Counted from the first letter of the stretch, positions 7,947-18,348 are shown. The stretch is 64,000 bases of DNA from Terasakiella magnetica (GCA_902729415.1 CACVCF010000057.1:1-64000); one strand, 5' to 3'. Notes: generated from the sequence alone by a model not told the origin. Numbers and translations are program-made.

Positions 7947-9179
7947 CTACAGGCGCTCGCCGCGCAGCAGGCGGGGCAGGTCGCCCACCAGGCCCATGGC
8001 GTGGCGGATGAAAAAGCGTTTGGCCGGGCCGCTGGAATTGACGGCGGCGAGGCCGAGGCGGCGGGCCAGTTTCAACGGCCCGGTATCGTTGGAGAACAGT
8101 CGGTCGAGGCTGTCGGTCAGGCCCAGCATCAGCAGGGTGTCGAAATGCCGCCAGCGCTGATAGCGCTGCAACACCTGGAGGCCGCCGGAATCGAGGCCAA
8201 GGCGGCGGGCATCGACGATGGCTTCGGCCAGGGCGGCGACGTCGCGGATGCCCATATTCATGCCCTGCCCCGCGATGGGGTGCATGCCGTGGGCGGCATC
8301 ACCCACCAGCGCCAGCCGGTGATCGGTCATCCGCTCGGCGTAATGCAGGGCCAGGGGATGGTGAAAGCGTGGCCCGTCCAGGGTGATATCACCCAGAAAA
8401 TCTCCCATCCGCTGCCGCAACTGCTCAAGGAAACCGGCATCGTCCAAAGCGAAGAGGGTGGCGGCGCGTTTGCGCGGTTCGGTCCAGACGATGCCGCTGC
8501 GGTTCCCCGCCAGGGGCAGGATGGCGAAAGGTCCGGCGGGAAGAAAGCGTTCGTGGGCGATGCCGTGATGGGGCTTTTCGTGGGCGATGGTGCAAACCAT
8601 CCCGTCGGCATGATAGTCGCGGCGGGTGATGGTAATCCCGGCGGCCTCGCGGGTGGGTGAGGGGCGGCCGTCGGCGGCCACCGCCACGGAGGCACACAAA
8701 ATGCGGCCATCGGAGAGATGCGCCTCGACCCGGCCGGGCAGCCGCTCCAGCCGTTCGACCCGGACGGGGGCGAAGAGATGGGCAGTGGGGGCGGCGATCA
8801 CCTGGGCCAGGATGGCGCGGCGGATGACGGGGTTGGGAACGATCCAGCCCAGGGGGGCATCGCCGATTTCAAGGTGGTCGTAATGCAGGAACAGGGGCGA
8901 GGCGGCATCGGTGACACGGATTTCCTGGATCGCGCCCGCTTCGGGTTCCATGTCGGTCCAGGCGCCCGCCGCCACCATCACCTTCTGGGCGGTATAGGCG
9001 ATGGCGATGGCGCGGGAATCCGAGCCGGTGCGGCCCAAGGCTTCGGGCGGCGCGGCTTCCACCACCGCTACCTCCAGTCCGGTTGCCGCCAGAAGCGTGG
9101 CCAGCAGACCGCCGATGGGACCGCCGCCGACGATCAGCACGTCATAGACGCAAGGGCGAGAGGACGGGGATTCAATCAT
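7947..9179 (-). CDS. UbiH/COQ6-family FAD-dependent ubiquinone-biosynthesis hydroxylase
   Basis: 410 residues. It has the FAD dinucleotide fold VLIVGGGPIGG, a DG motif (AADGRPSPTR) and the GD motif LVGDAAHGMHPIAGQGMNMG, all typical of UbiH/UbiF/UbiI/UbiL/COQ6 monooxygenases that hydroxylate the ubiquinone ring. Which ring position is attacked cannot be told from sequence by eye. The start at 9179 is chosen because the upstream extension would run into the 9265-9708 tandem array. It lies 12 bp before the serine hydrolase on the same strand, so they may be co-transcribed. Confidence 0.88.
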   Translation of the reverse strand: MIESPSSRPCVYDVLIVGGGPIGGLLATLLAATGLEVAVVEAAPPEALGRTGSDSRAIAIAYTAQKVMVAAGAWTDMEPEAGAIQEIRVTDAASPLFLHYDHLEIGDAPLGWIVPNPVIRRAILAQVIAAPTAHLFAPVRVERLERLPGRVEAHLSDGRILCASVAVAADGRPSPTREAAGITITRRDYHADGMVCTIAHEKPHHGIAHERFLPAGPFAILPLAGNRSGIVWTEPRKRAATLFALDDAGFLEQLRQRMGDFLGDITLDGPRFHHPLALHYAERMTDHRLALVGDAAHGMHPIAGQGMNMGIRDVAALAEAIVDARRLGLDSGGLQVLQRYQRWRHFDTLLMLGLTDSLDRLFSNDTGPLKLARRLGLAAVNSSGPAKRFFIRHAMGLVGDLPRLLRGERL

Positions 9180-9264
9180 CGTTCTGTTCTGCCACCCGCA
9201 TCTGGTGAAAGCAATCGCGTCTCGTGGAACCGAGATCCGTATCCGGCTAAATGGCCATCCCGAC

Positions 9265-9708
9265 GAGGGCGTCAAGGCCCGAGGAGTTGCGGGCAAGGCC
9301 CGGCGCGCGATCGTTCGCGCGGGAGCCAAGGTGGGCGGATGTCCACCGCCCGGCGCCTGAGGGACAGATTAAATATCTCGAGGGCGTCAAGGCCCGAGGA
9401 GTTGCGGGCAAGGCCCGGCGCGCGATCGTTCGCGCGGGAGCCAAGGTGGGCGGATGTCCACCGCCCGGCGCCTGAGGGACAGATTAAATATCTCGAGGGC
9501 GTCAAGGCCCGAGGAGTTGCGGGCAAGGCCCGGCGCGCGATCGTTCGCGCGGGAGCCAAGGTGGGCGGATGTCCACCGCCCGGCGCCTGAGGGACAGATT
9601 AAATATCTCGAGGGCGTCAAGGCCCGAGGAGTTGCGGGCAAGGCCCGGCGCGCGATCGTTCGCGCGGGAGCCAAGGTGGGCGGATGTCCACCGCCCGGCG
9701 CCTGAGGG
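9265..9708 (+). repeat. Tandem array, 4 copies of a 115-bp unit with hairpins
   Basis: Units begin at 9265, 9380, 9495 and 9610 with a period of exactly 115 bp and look essentially identical; the last is cut after CCTGAGGG. Each unit holds three potential hairpins: GCCCG-AGGAGTTG-CGGGC, CGCGCGA-TCGT-TCGCGCG and GGTGGGC-GGAT-GTCCACC. The last, with its flanks (GGAGCCAA before, GCCCGGCG and TGAGGGAC after), is shared in modified form with the array at 61166-61759. Each unit carries stop codons and 115 is not a multiple of three, so a repeat protein is not intended. It lies in the divergent gap between the UbiH-type gene and glnK. Confidence 0.95.
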
Positions 9709-10338
<630 letters not shown>

Positions 10339-10371
10339 GGCGATAGCCTGTTTCTGCGGCGCAAGCCCGAA

Positions 10372-10409
10372 AAGCCCGGGAGGTGAAAACCTCCCGGGCT
10401 TCGTCTTTT
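10372..10409 (+). terminator. Strong intrinsic terminator after glnK
   Basis: A perfect 13-bp stem (AAGCCCGGGAGGT at 10372-10384 and its complement at 10389-10401) closes a GAAA tetraloop and is followed by CGTCTTTT. It separates glnK from amtB and implies that amtB relies largely on its own promoter or on readthrough. Confidence 0.9.
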
Positions 10410-10526
10410 CGGCGCTGCTTAAAAAACAATCAGCGACCGACGCACCTGCCTATAAATTATGCACAGATGGGACTTCCTTTGGGCTGGCGGCGGAGTGAGT
10501 CCAGATTTTTCGCGCCTTTGCCCCGG

Positions 10527-10543
10527 TTGGCACGGTTCTTGTT
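10527..10543 (+). promoter_or_regulatory. Candidate sigma-54 promoter for amtB
   Basis: TTGGCACGGTTCTTGTT matches the sigma-54 consensus YTGGCACGRNNNTTGCW at every defined position except one (T for C in the -12 GC). It lies about 85 bp upstream of amtB and just after the glnK terminator, so amtB probably has its own nitrogen-regulated promoter. Confidence 0.7.
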
Positions 10544-10628
10544 AATGAAAGGGCAGCCGACCGGTGAAACCAGCCCAATCTGTCGTCCGGTCACTCCGTC
10601 CTCTCGCTGTCCCGCTTCGGGGGTAACC

Positions 10629-11975
10629 ATGAGCAATCGTTTGAAGTCCATTTTGTTGGGAGCGGGGCCGGTTCTGGCCTTTTCCCTTCTCGCCTCGGCG
10701 GTTGGCGCCGAAGAGGCTGCCGCTCCGGCTGCCGCCGCTCCCGTGACGCTCGATAGCGGCGCTACCGCCTGGATGCTCACCTCCACCGCCCTGGTGCTGA
10801 TGATGACCATCCCCGGCCTGGCCCTGTTCTATGGCGGCATGGTCCGCAAGAAGAACCTGCTGGGGACCATGATCCAGAGCTTCGCCATCACCGCTCTCGT
10901 CACCGTTCTGTGGGCGGTGGTGGGCTATAGTCTGGCCTTTACCGGCGAAGGCGCCTTCATCGGCGGTCTGGAGCGCTTCTTGCTCAACGGTATGGACAAG
11001 GGCGCCCTGGCGCTGCCGAACCCGGTTCCCGAATCGGTGTTCATGATGTTCCAGATGACCTTCGCCATCATCACCCCCGCCTTGATCACCGGCGCCTTTG
11101 CCGACCGCATGAAGTTCTCGTCCATGATGGTGTTCATGACCTTGTGGCTGTTGGTGGTCTACGCCCCCATCTGCCATTGGGTGTGGATGCTGGACGAAAA
11201 GGGTGCTCCCGTCGGCTTCCTGGCCAAGATGGGTGTGCTCGACTTTGCCGGCGGCACCGTGGTTCACATCAATGCGGGCATCGCCGGTCTGGTCGCCTGC
11301 CTGGTTCTGGGGCCGCGCAAGGGCTATGGCACTGACAACATGGCGCCGCACAATCTCAGCCTGTCGATCATCGGCGCATCGCTGCTGTGGGTGGGTTGGT
11401 TCGGCTTCAACGCCGGGTCCGCTGTCGCCGCCGACGGCCGTGCGGGCATGGCCATGGCCGTGACCCAGATCGCCGCCGCCGCCGCCGGTCTGTCTTGGAT
11501 GGTGGCCGAGTGGATCTTGCGCAAGAAGCCGTCGGCTCTCGGCATCATTTCCGGTGCGGTCGCCGGTCTGGTGGCCATTACCCCAGCCTCGGGCTTCGTC
11601 GATCCCAAGGGTGCGCTGCTCATCGGCCTGATCTCCGGCGTGGTCTGCTATTGGGGTGCCACCGGCCTCAAGCATGCCCTCGGCTATGACGACTCGCTGG
11701 ATGCCTTCGGTGTCCACGGTGTCGGCGGCATCGTCGGCGCCATCCTGACCGGCGTGTTCGCGGTCGAGAAGATCGGCGGCACCGCTGGTCTGCTGGAAGG
11801 TAATGGCGGTCAGGTCATGACCCAGGTCTACGGTGTGCTGATCACCCTGGTCTATACCGCCGTGGTTTCGTTCATCCTGCTCAAGATCATCGACATGGTC
11901 ATGGGCTTGCGGGTTTCCGCCGAGGAAGAGCGGGAAGGCCTCGATATCGCCCAGCACGGCGAAACCGTTCACTGA
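10629..11975 (+). CDS. amtB: Ammonium transporter AmtB
   Basis: 448 residues from the ATG at 10629. A cleavable signal peptide (to about AVGAEEA) precedes ~11 membrane segments typical of Amt trimers. Family signatures include WMLTSTALVLMMTIPGLALF, FAGGTVVHINAGIAGL with the first pore histidine, and LDAFGVHGVGGIVGAI with the second. The C-terminal cytoplasmic tail contains GLRVSAEEEREGLD, where GlnK docks. An in-frame extension upstream would cross the sigma-54 promoter and is rejected. Confidence 0.96.
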   Translation: MSNRLKSILLGAGPVLAFSLLASAVGAEEAAAPAAAAPVTLDSGATAWMLTSTALVLMMTIPGLALFYGGMVRKKNLLGTMIQSFAITALVTVLWAVVGYSLAFTGEGAFIGGLERFLLNGMDKGALALPNPVPESVFMMFQMTFAIITPALITGAFADRMKFSSMMVFMTLWLLVVYAPICHWVWMLDEKGAPVGFLAKMGVLDFAGGTVVHINAGIAGLVACLVLGPRKGYGTDNMAPHNLSLSIIGASLLWVGWFGFNAGSAVAADGRAGMAMAVTQIAAAAAGLSWMVAEWILRKKPSALGIISGAVAGLVAITPASGFVDPKGALLIGLISGVVCYWGATGLKHALGYDDSLDAFGVHGVGGIVGAILTGVFAVEKIGGTAGLLEGNGGQVMTQVYGVLITLVYTAVVSFILLKIIDMVMGLRVSAEEEREGLDIAQHGETVH

Positions 11976-12009
11976 TCCGTTCTCCCGCCGCCGTGGGAGA
12001 CGGGGAAGG

Positions 12010-12041
12010 GGGCGTCGGGGAAACCCGGCGCCCTCTTTCTT
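12010..12041 (+). terminator. Intrinsic terminator after amtB
   Basis: A 10-bp stem with one wobble (GGGCGTCGGG at 12010-12019 and CCCGGCGCCC at 12024-12033) closes a GAAA loop and is followed by TCTTTCTTT. Confidence 0.85.
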
Positions 12042-12105
12042 TGATGGTGAACTTCCCCCTGTGGTCCGACCGGCGAATGAGTTAATACTTTGACGTTCCA
12101 TCAGC

Positions 12106-13320
12106 TTGCGCCGGTATCCCCAGGTGAAACCTCCCGTTCTCGATTCCCGTCTCGATCAGCTCGCCGATTACCCCTTTACCCGCCTGACCCGGCTGTTGGG
12201 CGGCCCGGCCGAGCCGTCTTCCATCGTCATGTCCATCGGCGAGCCCCAGCATACGCCTCCCGCCCTGGTGGCCGAGGTGCTGGCGGCCCAGGCCGGGCTG
12301 TGGGGTAAGTATCCCCCCGCCAACGGCTCGCCCGATTTCCGCCAGGCGGTAACGGCATGGGCCAACCGGCGGTTTGACCTGCCCGCCGGTCTGATCGATC
12401 CCGAAAAGGCGGTGCTGCCGGTGGCGGGCACGCGCGAGGCGCTGTTTCTCATCGCCCAGACGGTGTGCGGTCCGCGCCAGGGCGAGCGTCCGCTGGTGCT
12501 GCTGCCCAATCCGTTCTATCAGGTCTATGCCGGGGCGGCGGTGATGGCGGGCGCTACGCCGGTCTATGTTCCCGGTGCCGACGGCCCGGCCAGCCAGCCT
12601 GACTTTTCCGCTCTGGCGCCCGAGATTCTGGAGCGTGCGGCCCTGGCCTATCTTTGCACTCCGGCCAATCCGCAAGGTTCGGTCGCCGATGCGGCGCTGT
12701 TGGAGCGCAGCGTCCGCGCCGCCCGCCGTCATGGCTTCGTCCTGGCCTCGGACGAGTGCTATTCCGAGATCTGGGATAAGGCGCCGCCGCCCGGCGTGCT
12801 GTCCACCTGCGCCGCCCTGGGCGAAGGGTTGTCTCATGTGGTGGCGTTCAATTCCCTGTCCAAGCGTTCCAGCGTGCCGGGTCTGCGCTCGGGCTTTGCC
12901 ATGGGCGACGAGCGGGTGATGGCGGCTTTCAATCGCCTGCGGTCCTATGGCGGCGCCGCCACGCCTCTGCCTATTCTGGCGGCGGCGGCGGCGTTGTGGC
13001 GGGACGAGGCCCATGTCGAGGTCAACCGCGACCTCTACCGCGCCAAGCTGGATGTGGCCGAGGATATCTTGGCGGGGCGCTTTGGCTTTATCCGTCCAGC
13101 GGGCGGCTTCTTCTTGTGGCTCGACGTCGGCGACGGCGAGGCGGCGGCGGTCAAGCTGTGGCGTGATGCGGGTATCCGGGTTCTGCCCGGCGCCTATCTG
13201 GCGGGCGAGGATCAATCCGGGGTCAATCCCGGCAAACCCTATATCCGGGTGGCGCTGGTCCACGATCTGGAGACCACCGGCAATGCCCTGGGCCGGTTGG
13301 CCCAGGTTTTGGGAGGATAA
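12106..13320 (+). CDS. dapC: PLP-dependent aminotransferase, probable N-succinyl-LL-DAP aminotransferase (DapC)
   Basis: 404 residues from a TTG at 12106; a GTG at 12124 is an equally plausible start and neither has a clear Shine-Dalgarno. It is a fold-type I class I/II aminotransferase. The [10 protein letters not shown] segment near residue 45 is characteristic of DapC-type enzymes, NPFYQVY and [10 protein letters not shown] are cofactor-pocket segments, and the Schiff-base lysine is K253 (TTG numbering) in [15 protein letters not shown]. DapC transaminates N-succinyl-2-amino-6-ketopimelate in lysine/peptidoglycan synthesis. Substrate assignment rests on subfamily resemblance. It precedes ftsK by 8 bp. 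Confidence 0.8.
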   Translation: MRRYPQVKPPVLDSRLDQLADYPFTRLTRLLGGPAEPSSIVMSIGEPQHTPPALVAEVLAAQAGLWGKYPPANGSPDFRQAVTAWANRRFDLPAGLIDPEKAVLPVAGTREALFLIAQTVCGPRQGERPLVLLPNPFYQVYAGAAVMAGATPVYVPGADGPASQPDFSALAPEILERAALAYLCTPANPQGSVADAALLERSVRAARRHGFVLASDECYSEIWDKAPPPGVLSTCAALGEGLSHVVAFNSLSKRSSVPGLRSGFAMGDERVMAAFNRLRSYGGAATPLPILAAAAALWRDEAHVEVNRDLYRAKLDVAEDILAGRFGFIRPAGGFFLWLDVGDGEAAAVKLWRDAGIRVLPGAYLAGEDQSGVNPGKPYIRVALVHDLETTGNALGRLAQVLGG

Positions 13321-13328
13321 GGGCGATC

Positions 13329-15767
13329 ATGGCGGTTCCCTCGCGCAATCCCAAGGGCCGCAGCGGCTTTCTGCCGCGGGGAGCCGTGGAATTCCTGCGC
13401 CGCCGCCTTATTCAGATCGGCGGCATGGTGCTGATGGTGCTGGGCGCCGCCATGGCTGCCGCCCTGATCACCGCCGACCCCCATGACCCCAGCTTCAACA
13501 CCGCCGCCGATGGCCTGGTGATCAACGCCCTGGGCCGTCCCGGCGCGGCTCTTGCCGATTTCTTGTTCCAGTCGGTGGGCTGGGGCGCCGCCGCCCTGGT
13601 TGCGACCGGTCTGATCTGGGGTGTGCTGCTGCTGATCCGGGTGCGGCTGCCGTCAGTTTGGACTCTGCGGCTGCTGGTGCTGCCGCCCGCCATGGTGCTG
13701 TGGGCGGTGGCGTTTGCCGCCCTCCCCCTGCCCGATCTGGCCCAGATGCCCGCAGGTGCGGGCGGTGCCTTGGGGCAGGTGCTGGTTCAGGGGCTCGGTC
13801 TGGTGTTGCCGCCGGAAATCGGCTGGATCGCCGGACCGGCGGCCTTGTTGCTGGCATTGGCGGCGACGGTCTATGTGGCGGGCCTGACCAGCGGCGACTG
13901 GGCCAGCCTGGGACGGCGATCCATGGATATGGCGGCGGCGACCGGCCACATGGCCTCGTCGCTGCGCCGTTCAGATACTTCCGACGACGACGAGGACCAG
14001 CCCCGCCGCCGCGACCCCAGCTTCCGCCCCGCTTCGCCGCGCATGCGGGCCGAGCCGGTCGTGGTTCACGATGGCGAGGAGGCCGAGGCGGACGAAGCCG
14101 CAGATGACAATCCCTTCGTGCCGCCGCCGTTGTCGGCGGAGGAGGGCGAGCCCCCGCCGCAAGGATCGCTGGTCCAGCCCAAGCGCCCTCCGGTGACGCC
14201 GGGCAAGCGCGAGCGTGCCGCCCGCCAGGGCACCCTCGATCTGGGAGCGGCACCCAAGAGCGGTTACGAGCTGCCGCCGCTGACCCTGCTGACGCCGACG
14301 CCTGATCAAGGCGGGGTGCGGGTCAGCCAGGATTCCCTGGCCCAGAACGCCAAGCTGCTGGAATCGGTGCTGGAGGATTTCGGTGTCAACGGCAAGGTCA
14401 TGAAGGTGCGGCCCGGTCCGGTGGTAACGCTCTACGAACTGGAACCGGCACCCGGCACCAAGACCAGCCGGGTGATCGGCTTGGCCGACGATATCGCGCG
14501 CTCCATGTGCGCCTTGTCGGTGCGTATCGCCACCATTCCCGGACGCAGTGTCATTGGTATCGAGCTGCCCAATTCCCGCCGTGAAGTGGTGTTCCTGCGC
14601 GAGCTGCTGGCCGCCGAGCAATTCGAGAAGGCGCCGGCCAAGTTGACCCTGGTGCTGGGCAAGGATATCGGCGGCGGTCCGGTGATGGTCGATCTGGCGC
14701 GCATGCCGCATCTGCTGATCGCGGGCACCACCGGCTCGGGCAAGTCGGTGGCCATCAACACCATGATCTTGTCATTGCTCTACCGTCTGACGCCGGAAGA
14801 ATGCCGCATCATTATGATCGATCCCAAGATGCTGGAGCTGTCGGTCTATGACGGCATTCCCCATCTGCTGGCGCCGGTGGTGACCGAGCCGGGCAAGGCG
14901 GTGGTGGCGCTGAAATGGGCGGTGCGCGAGATGGAAGACCGCTACCGCGCCATGAGCCAACTGGGGGTGCGCAATATCGCGGGCTATAACCACCGCCTGA
15001 TCGAAGCGCGCGACCGCGGCGAGGTGCTGACCCGGACAGTGCAGACCGGGTTCGACCCTGATACCGGCAAGCCGCTGTACGAAGACCAGACCCTGGCCCT
15101 GGAACCGCTGCCCTTCATCGTGGTGATCGTCGATGAAATGGCCGATCTCATGCTGGTGGCGGGCAAGGATATCGAAGCGGCGGTCCAGCGTCTGGCCCAG
15201 ATGGCCCGCGCCGCCGGTATCCATATCCTGATGGCGACCCAGCGCCCGTCGGTGGACGTCATCACCGGCACCATCAAGGCCAATTTCCCCACCCGTATCT
15301 CGTTTCAGGTCACCTCCAAGATCGACAGCCGTACGATTCTGGGCGAGCAGGGGGCCGAGCAATTACTGGGTCAGGGCGACATGCTCTATATGGCTGCCGG
15401 TGGCCGTATCACCCGCGTTCACGGCCCCTTCGTCTCCGACGAGGAGGTGGAGAAGGTGGTCGAGCATCTGCGCTCCCAGGGCGAGCCCTCCTATGTAGAG
15501 GCGGTTACCGAGGAGGAGGGCGGTGAATTCGGTGCTCCCGGCTCCGACAGCGGCGGCTCGGGCGATGACCTCTATGATCAGGCGGTAGCGTTGGTGATCC
15601 GCGAAAACAAGGCCTCGACCAGCTTCGTGCAACGCCATCTGCAAATCGGCTATAACCGCGCCGCCCGTCTGATCGAACGCATGGAGACCGAAGGTGTGGT
15701 CGGCAAGCCCAATCATGTCGGCAAGCGCGAGGTTCTCGCCCGTGGCGGGGCCCGCGACGATTATTAG
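13329..15767 (+). CDS. ftsK: DNA translocase FtsK
   Basis: 812 residues. The N-terminus has about four membrane segments (roughly 35-52, 76-104, 112-132, 160-182), then a Pro/acidic linker (~215-310), the alpha-beta motor with Walker A GTTGSGKS (~466-473) and Walker [13 protein letters not shown] (~598-609), and a C-terminal winged-helix gamma domain (~740-805; [20 protein letters not shown]) that reads KOPS. FtsK pumps chromosome ends across the septum and activates XerCD at dif. The short linker is normal for Alphaproteobacteria. lolA follows after 3 bp. Confidence 0.96.
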   Translation: MAVPSRNPKGRSGFLPRGAVEFLRRRLIQIGGMVLMVLGAAMAAALITADPHDPSFNTAADGLVINALGRPGAALADFLFQSVGWGAAALVATGLIWGVLLLIRVRLPSVWTLRLLVLPPAMVLWAVAFAALPLPDLAQMPAGAGGALGQVLVQGLGLVLPPEIGWIAGPAALLLALAATVYVAGLTSGDWASLGRRSMDMAAATGHMASSLRRSDTSDDDEDQPRRRDPSFRPASPRMRAEPVVVHDGEEAEADEAADDNPFVPPPLSAEEGEPPPQGSLVQPKRPPVTPGKRERAARQGTLDLGAAPKSGYELPPLTLLTPTPDQGGVRVSQDSLAQNAKLLESVLEDFGVNGKVMKVRPGPVVTLYELEPAPGTKTSRVIGLADDIARSMCALSVRIATIPGRSVIGIELPNSRREVVFLRELLAAEQFEKAPAKLTLVLGKDIGGGPVMVDLARMPHLLIAGTTGSGKSVAINTMILSLLYRLTPEECRIIMIDPKMLELSVYDGIPHLLAPVVTEPGKAVVALKWAVREMEDRYRAMSQLGVRNIAGYNHRLIEARDRGEVLTRTVQTGFDPDTGKPLYEDQTLALEPLPFIVVIVDEMADLMLVAGKDIEAAVQRLAQMARAAGIHILMATQRPSVDVITGTIKANFPTRISFQVTSKIDSRTILGEQGAEQLLGQGDMLYMAAGGRITRVHGPFVSDEEVEKVVEHLRSQGEPSYVEAVTEEEGGEFGAPGSDSGGSGDDLYDQAVALVIRENKASTSFVQRHLQIGYNRAARLIERMETEGVVGKPNHVGKREVLARGGARDDY

Positions 15768-15770
15768 GAT

Positions 15771-16421
15771 ATGGCAATGATCAGGATTTTTGTGCTGCTG
15801 CTGGCTGTGGCCCTGCCCTTGGGGCAGGCGCTGGCCGCCGAATTCAAGCAGGCGCCACTTTCGGTCCAAGATAAGGCCGATGTCACCCGCGCCGAGGATT
15901 ATCTTAACAGCATCACCACCCTGAAGGCCCGCTTCCTTCAGGTTTCACCCAACGGCACCAGTGTCGAGGGCGACGCCTATCTGTCGCGGCCGGGCAAGCT
16001 GCGGCTGCAATACGATCCGCCCAGCCCGCTGCTGGTGGTGGCCGACGGCAGCTTTCTCATCGTCTATGACCGCCAACTGGGCGAGCCCAGCTATATTCCG
16101 CTGGGGTCTACCCCCGCTGGGGTGCTGGTCCAACCCGGCGTCAAGCTCAATGGCGCCGAGGTGGCGGTCACCCGCGTGACCCGTCAGCCCGGCATGGTCA
16201 AGATATCGGTGGTGGGAGTGGACGACCCCGCCGCCGGGGAGATCACCCTGGTATTCTCGGATAAGCCCTTTGTGCTGCGGCAATGGCAGGTCAAGGATGC
16301 CCAGCATCAGGTCACCAGTGTGTCGCTGTTCGAGGCGCAGAACGGCCTCAGCCTTGATCCCAAGCTGTTTGAGTTCAAGGATCCTAAATTCACCGCCCCC
16401 AAGCTGAATCTGGGCGGGTGA
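15771..16421 (+). CDS. lolA: Outer-membrane lipoprotein carrier LolA
   Basis: 216 residues with a signal peptide ending near ALAAEF. LolA features are the TLKARFLQVSPNGTSVEGDAY strand region, GKLRLQYDPPSPLLVVADG and the late FSDKPFVLRQW segment, forming the half-barrel that carries lipoproteins from LolCDE across the periplasm. It follows ftsK by 3 bp; this ftsK-lolA-(xth) neighbourhood is common in Alphaproteobacteria, though xthA is elsewhere here. An ATG at 15777 is an alternative start. Confidence 0.92.
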   Translation: MAMIRIFVLLLAVALPLGQALAAEFKQAPLSVQDKADVTRAEDYLNSITTLKARFLQVSPNGTSVEGDAYLSRPGKLRLQYDPPSPLLVVADGSFLIVYDRQLGEPSYIPLGSTPAGVLVQPGVKLNGAEVAVTRVTRQPGMVKISVVGVDDPAAGEITLVFSDKPFVLRQWQVKDAQHQVTSVSLFEAQNGLSLDPKLFEFKDPKFTAPKLNLGG

Positions 16422-16462
16422 TTGTCATGCGCTTTACGCATGGCTGACATGTGTTAATCTGA

Positions 16463-16610
16463 CCTGGGAACCGGCGGGACCACCCCCACCTTCTAGAGAG
16501 AACGGCTGGACTGCAACGGTCCGCCGCCGGGGTTGGTCTCCCCTGCCACCCCAGGCTCCCTCGGGAGCGATAGAGCGCCCGGCTGCCCCCCCTGGCCGGG
16601 CGCTCTTTTC
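16463..16610 (+). ncRNA. Candidate structured small RNA
   Basis: The gap after lolA contains a series of inverted repeats: GGGACCACCCCC (from ~16474) can pair imperfectly with GGGGTTGGTCTCCC (~16536-16549), enclosing a small GGAC...GTCC hairpin; then GCTCCC-TC-GGGAGC; then a terminator with T tract ending at 16609. A weak promoter-like TTTACG...GTTAAT pair sits just upstream. The order hairpin, hairpin, rho-independent terminator suggests an RNA of about 145 nt. I could not match it to 6S, SRP or another known RNA by eye. A long lolA 3' UTR is the alternative. Confidence 0.4.
16573..16609 (+). terminator. Strong intrinsic terminator
   Basis: An 11-bp perfect stem (GAGCGCCCGGC at 16573-16583 and GCCGGGCGCTC at 16595-16605) is followed by TTTT. 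It ends lolA and/or the candidate small RNA and lies just before the convergent glucosaminidase gene. Confidence 0.9.
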
Positions 16611-16626
16611 ATCTTGATCGGAAATA

Positions 16627-17562
16627 TCAGTTCGCCAACGCGATCCGGCCCGGCATGGCGCGGCCGAGGCGGGCATGGTCAAGGCGCACCAGATCATTGC
16701 GGCGGATCAGGGCGCGGATGGTGCCGACATAGGCGTCGCCACGTTCGGAATAGGTTTTCAGGGCCGCAGCCAGGACATGGCCGTCGGGGATGGCGCCACG
16801 GGCACGGGCGACGGCGCGGGCGCGGCGCAGCTCGTCATAGGCGCGGTGGGTGTTGAGGTTGTGGACATAGGCCCGCACTGCTTCGTAGAGGGTGGCGAAG
16901 TTGCGCATGGCGGTTTCGTCGCGCGACACCTCCATGGTGTGGCCGAATAAATTTTGATTGCGCCGCACCAGCTTGGAGGTGCCCCAGCCCGATTCCTCGG
17001 CCGATTGCGCCAGCGCCAGCGAGGGTGGCACCAGATCGACCCGGTTGATCAGCTTGCGCATATTGCCGTCGTCGACGTCATAGCGTCGCGCCAGAGTGTC
17101 GAGCCAGGCCAGATCGGCAGGCGAAACATACTGGTGAGCGGTCTGACGGGCGTGAATGTCGAGCAGGCGGGCGCGCTCGTTTCCGATCTCCTCGTTCACC
17201 GCCAGCACCAGCGGCAGCATCATACGCAGGAAAACGGTTTTCTTGGTGTCGGGATCGGGCAGGTCTTCGAGGTCGCCGGGAACCTGGGTCAGGAACAGCG
17301 GCGGCACTTCGGCGATGCCGTCACCGACGGTATCGAGGCGATAGCCCATGCGTTCGAAGGCGTGATCGAGACGGGCGGCACTGGCCACGTCGTCGCCGCT
17401 CAGGTAAGTGGTTTCGGCCACCGAGGGAGCGGAGCGATAAGCGACCTGGACCGGCGGCTGGATGCCTTTGAGGACCAGGACATAAAGGCCACCGACCCCG
17501 GTCAGGGCGGTCACCAGAAGAAGGGCTGAGAATAATCGGGATCCGATTGACCCGGTTCGCAT
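16627..17562 (-). CDS. Bax-like glucosaminidase-domain protein
   Basis: 311 residues. An N-terminal membrane anchor (~8-31, LFSALLLVTALTGVGGLYVL) is followed by a periplasmic domain resembling E. coli Bax: LINRVDLVPPSLALAQSAEE with the catalytic glutamate region, then SGWGTSKLVRRNQNLFGH, the glucosaminidase family signature. Such enzymes cleave peptidoglycan glycan strands. The gene stands alone between a plus-strand terminator and the nfuA terminator. Confidence 0.88.
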   Translation of the reverse strand: MRTGSIGSRLFSALLLVTALTGVGGLYVLVLKGIQPPVQVAYRSAPSVAETTYLSGDDVASAARLDHAFERMGYRLDTVGDGIAEVPPLFLTQVPGDLEDLPDPDTKKTVFLRMMLPLVLAVNEEIGNERARLLDIHARQTAHQYVSPADLAWLDTLARRYDVDDGNMRKLINRVDLVPPSLALAQSAEESGWGTSKLVRRNQNLFGHTMEVSRDETAMRNFATLYEAVRAYVHNLNTHRAYDELRRARAVARARGAIPDGHVLAAALKTYSERGDAYVGTIRALIRRNDLVRLDHARLGRAMPGRIALAN

Positions 17563-17654
17563 GTCGGCTCACCTCACTTTGTTGCACTGCAATATGAAGC
17601 TGCATCCTAGCGGCTTGATATGGATCGTGCAACCAAAACCGCAGTTGGAGTGGA

Positions 17655-17698
17655 ACAAAAAGAAAACACCCCTCGATGCGGTTGCCGCGAGGGGTGTT
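17655..17698 (-). terminator. Terminator of the pstB-phoU-nfuA direction
   Basis: On the minus strand, downstream of the nfuA stop, an 11-bp stem (AACACCCCTCG; + coordinates 17665-17675 and 17688-17698) is followed by TTTTCTTTTT. It also insulates the glucosaminidase gene. Confidence 0.85.
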
Positions 17699-17721
17699 AA
17701 AACACGAGCAAATACAGGAGG

Positions 17722-18270
17722 TTAATCGACGGCCTGGACCGCCATCACCTCGGGGACATAATACTTCAGCATGTTCTCGATACCATGCTTGAGAGTGGCG
17801 CTGGAGCTGGGGCAGCCCGAGCAGGCACCCTGCAGATGCAGATAGACGATGCCGTCTTCAAACGAGCGGAAGATGATGTCGCCGCCGTCCTGGGCCACGG
17901 CCGGACGCACGCGGGTATCGAGCAATTCCTTGATCTGCATGACGATGCCGTCGTCATCACCGCTGCTGGCGGCTTCTTCGGACCCTTCGTCGATTACCGG
18001 CTGGCCCGAGGAGAAGTGCTCCATGATGGCGGCCAGCAGTTGCGGCTTGACCACCTGCCAATCGGCGGCGTCGGCCTTGCCGACGGTGATGAAGTCGCTG
18101 CCCAGGAACACACTGGTTACACCATCGACGGTGAACAGCCGGGTGGCCAGCGGCGATGTGCCGGCACGGGAGGCGTCGGCGAAATCGGCGGTGCCGTGCG
18201 GCATGACGATGGTGCCCGGAAGGAACTTCAGGGTGGTGGGATTGGGGGTCGGCTCGGTCTGGATGAACAT
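17722..18270 (-). CDS. nfuA: NifU-family Fe-S scaffold protein (Nfu)
   Basis: 182 residues. An N-terminal Nfu_N domain starts MFIQTEPTPNPTTLKFLPG, followed by an acidic Ser/Glu linker (~98-110) and a C-terminal NifU-like domain with the cluster-binding CxxC in GACSGCPSSSATL. Nfu proteins deliver Fe-S clusters to apo-targets. The Nfu_N plus NifU_C layout is the alphaproteobacterial/mitochondrial NFU1 type. It follows phoU on the same strand after a ~78-bp gap and ends at a strong terminator. Confidence 0.93.
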   Translation of the reverse strand: MFIQTEPTPNPTTLKFLPGTIVMPHGTADFADASRAGTSPLATRLFTVDGVTSVFLGSDFITVGKADAADWQVVKPQLLAAIMEHFSSGQPVIDEGSEEAASSGDDDGIVMQIKELLDTRVRPAVAQDGGDIIFRSFEDGIVYLHLQGACSGCPSSSATLKHGIENMLKYYVPEVMAVQAVD

Positions 18271-18348
18271 GGCTGTCCTTCGCTCAGGCGGGGTAATGCT
18301 AGGTTCAGTAAATGGGCCTCCCCAATCCCCGAGTCAAGGCGTTGGATA

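Noticed and set aside
9251..9705. Short frames within the 115-bp array as a repeat protein
   Set aside because: The period is not a multiple of three and every unit has stop codons.
9265..9708. CRISPR array
   Set aside because: The whole unit is repeated without variable spacers, and no cas genes are present; the same holds for 61166-61759.
10440..10480. NtrC site before amtB (GCACC...TGCAC)
   Set aside because: The half-sites have the wrong spacing for the TGCACC-N5-GGTGCA consensus.
10542..12101. 519-codon minus-strand frame opposite amtB
   Set aside because: It mirrors amtB codons, has no ribosome site and no recognisable domain.
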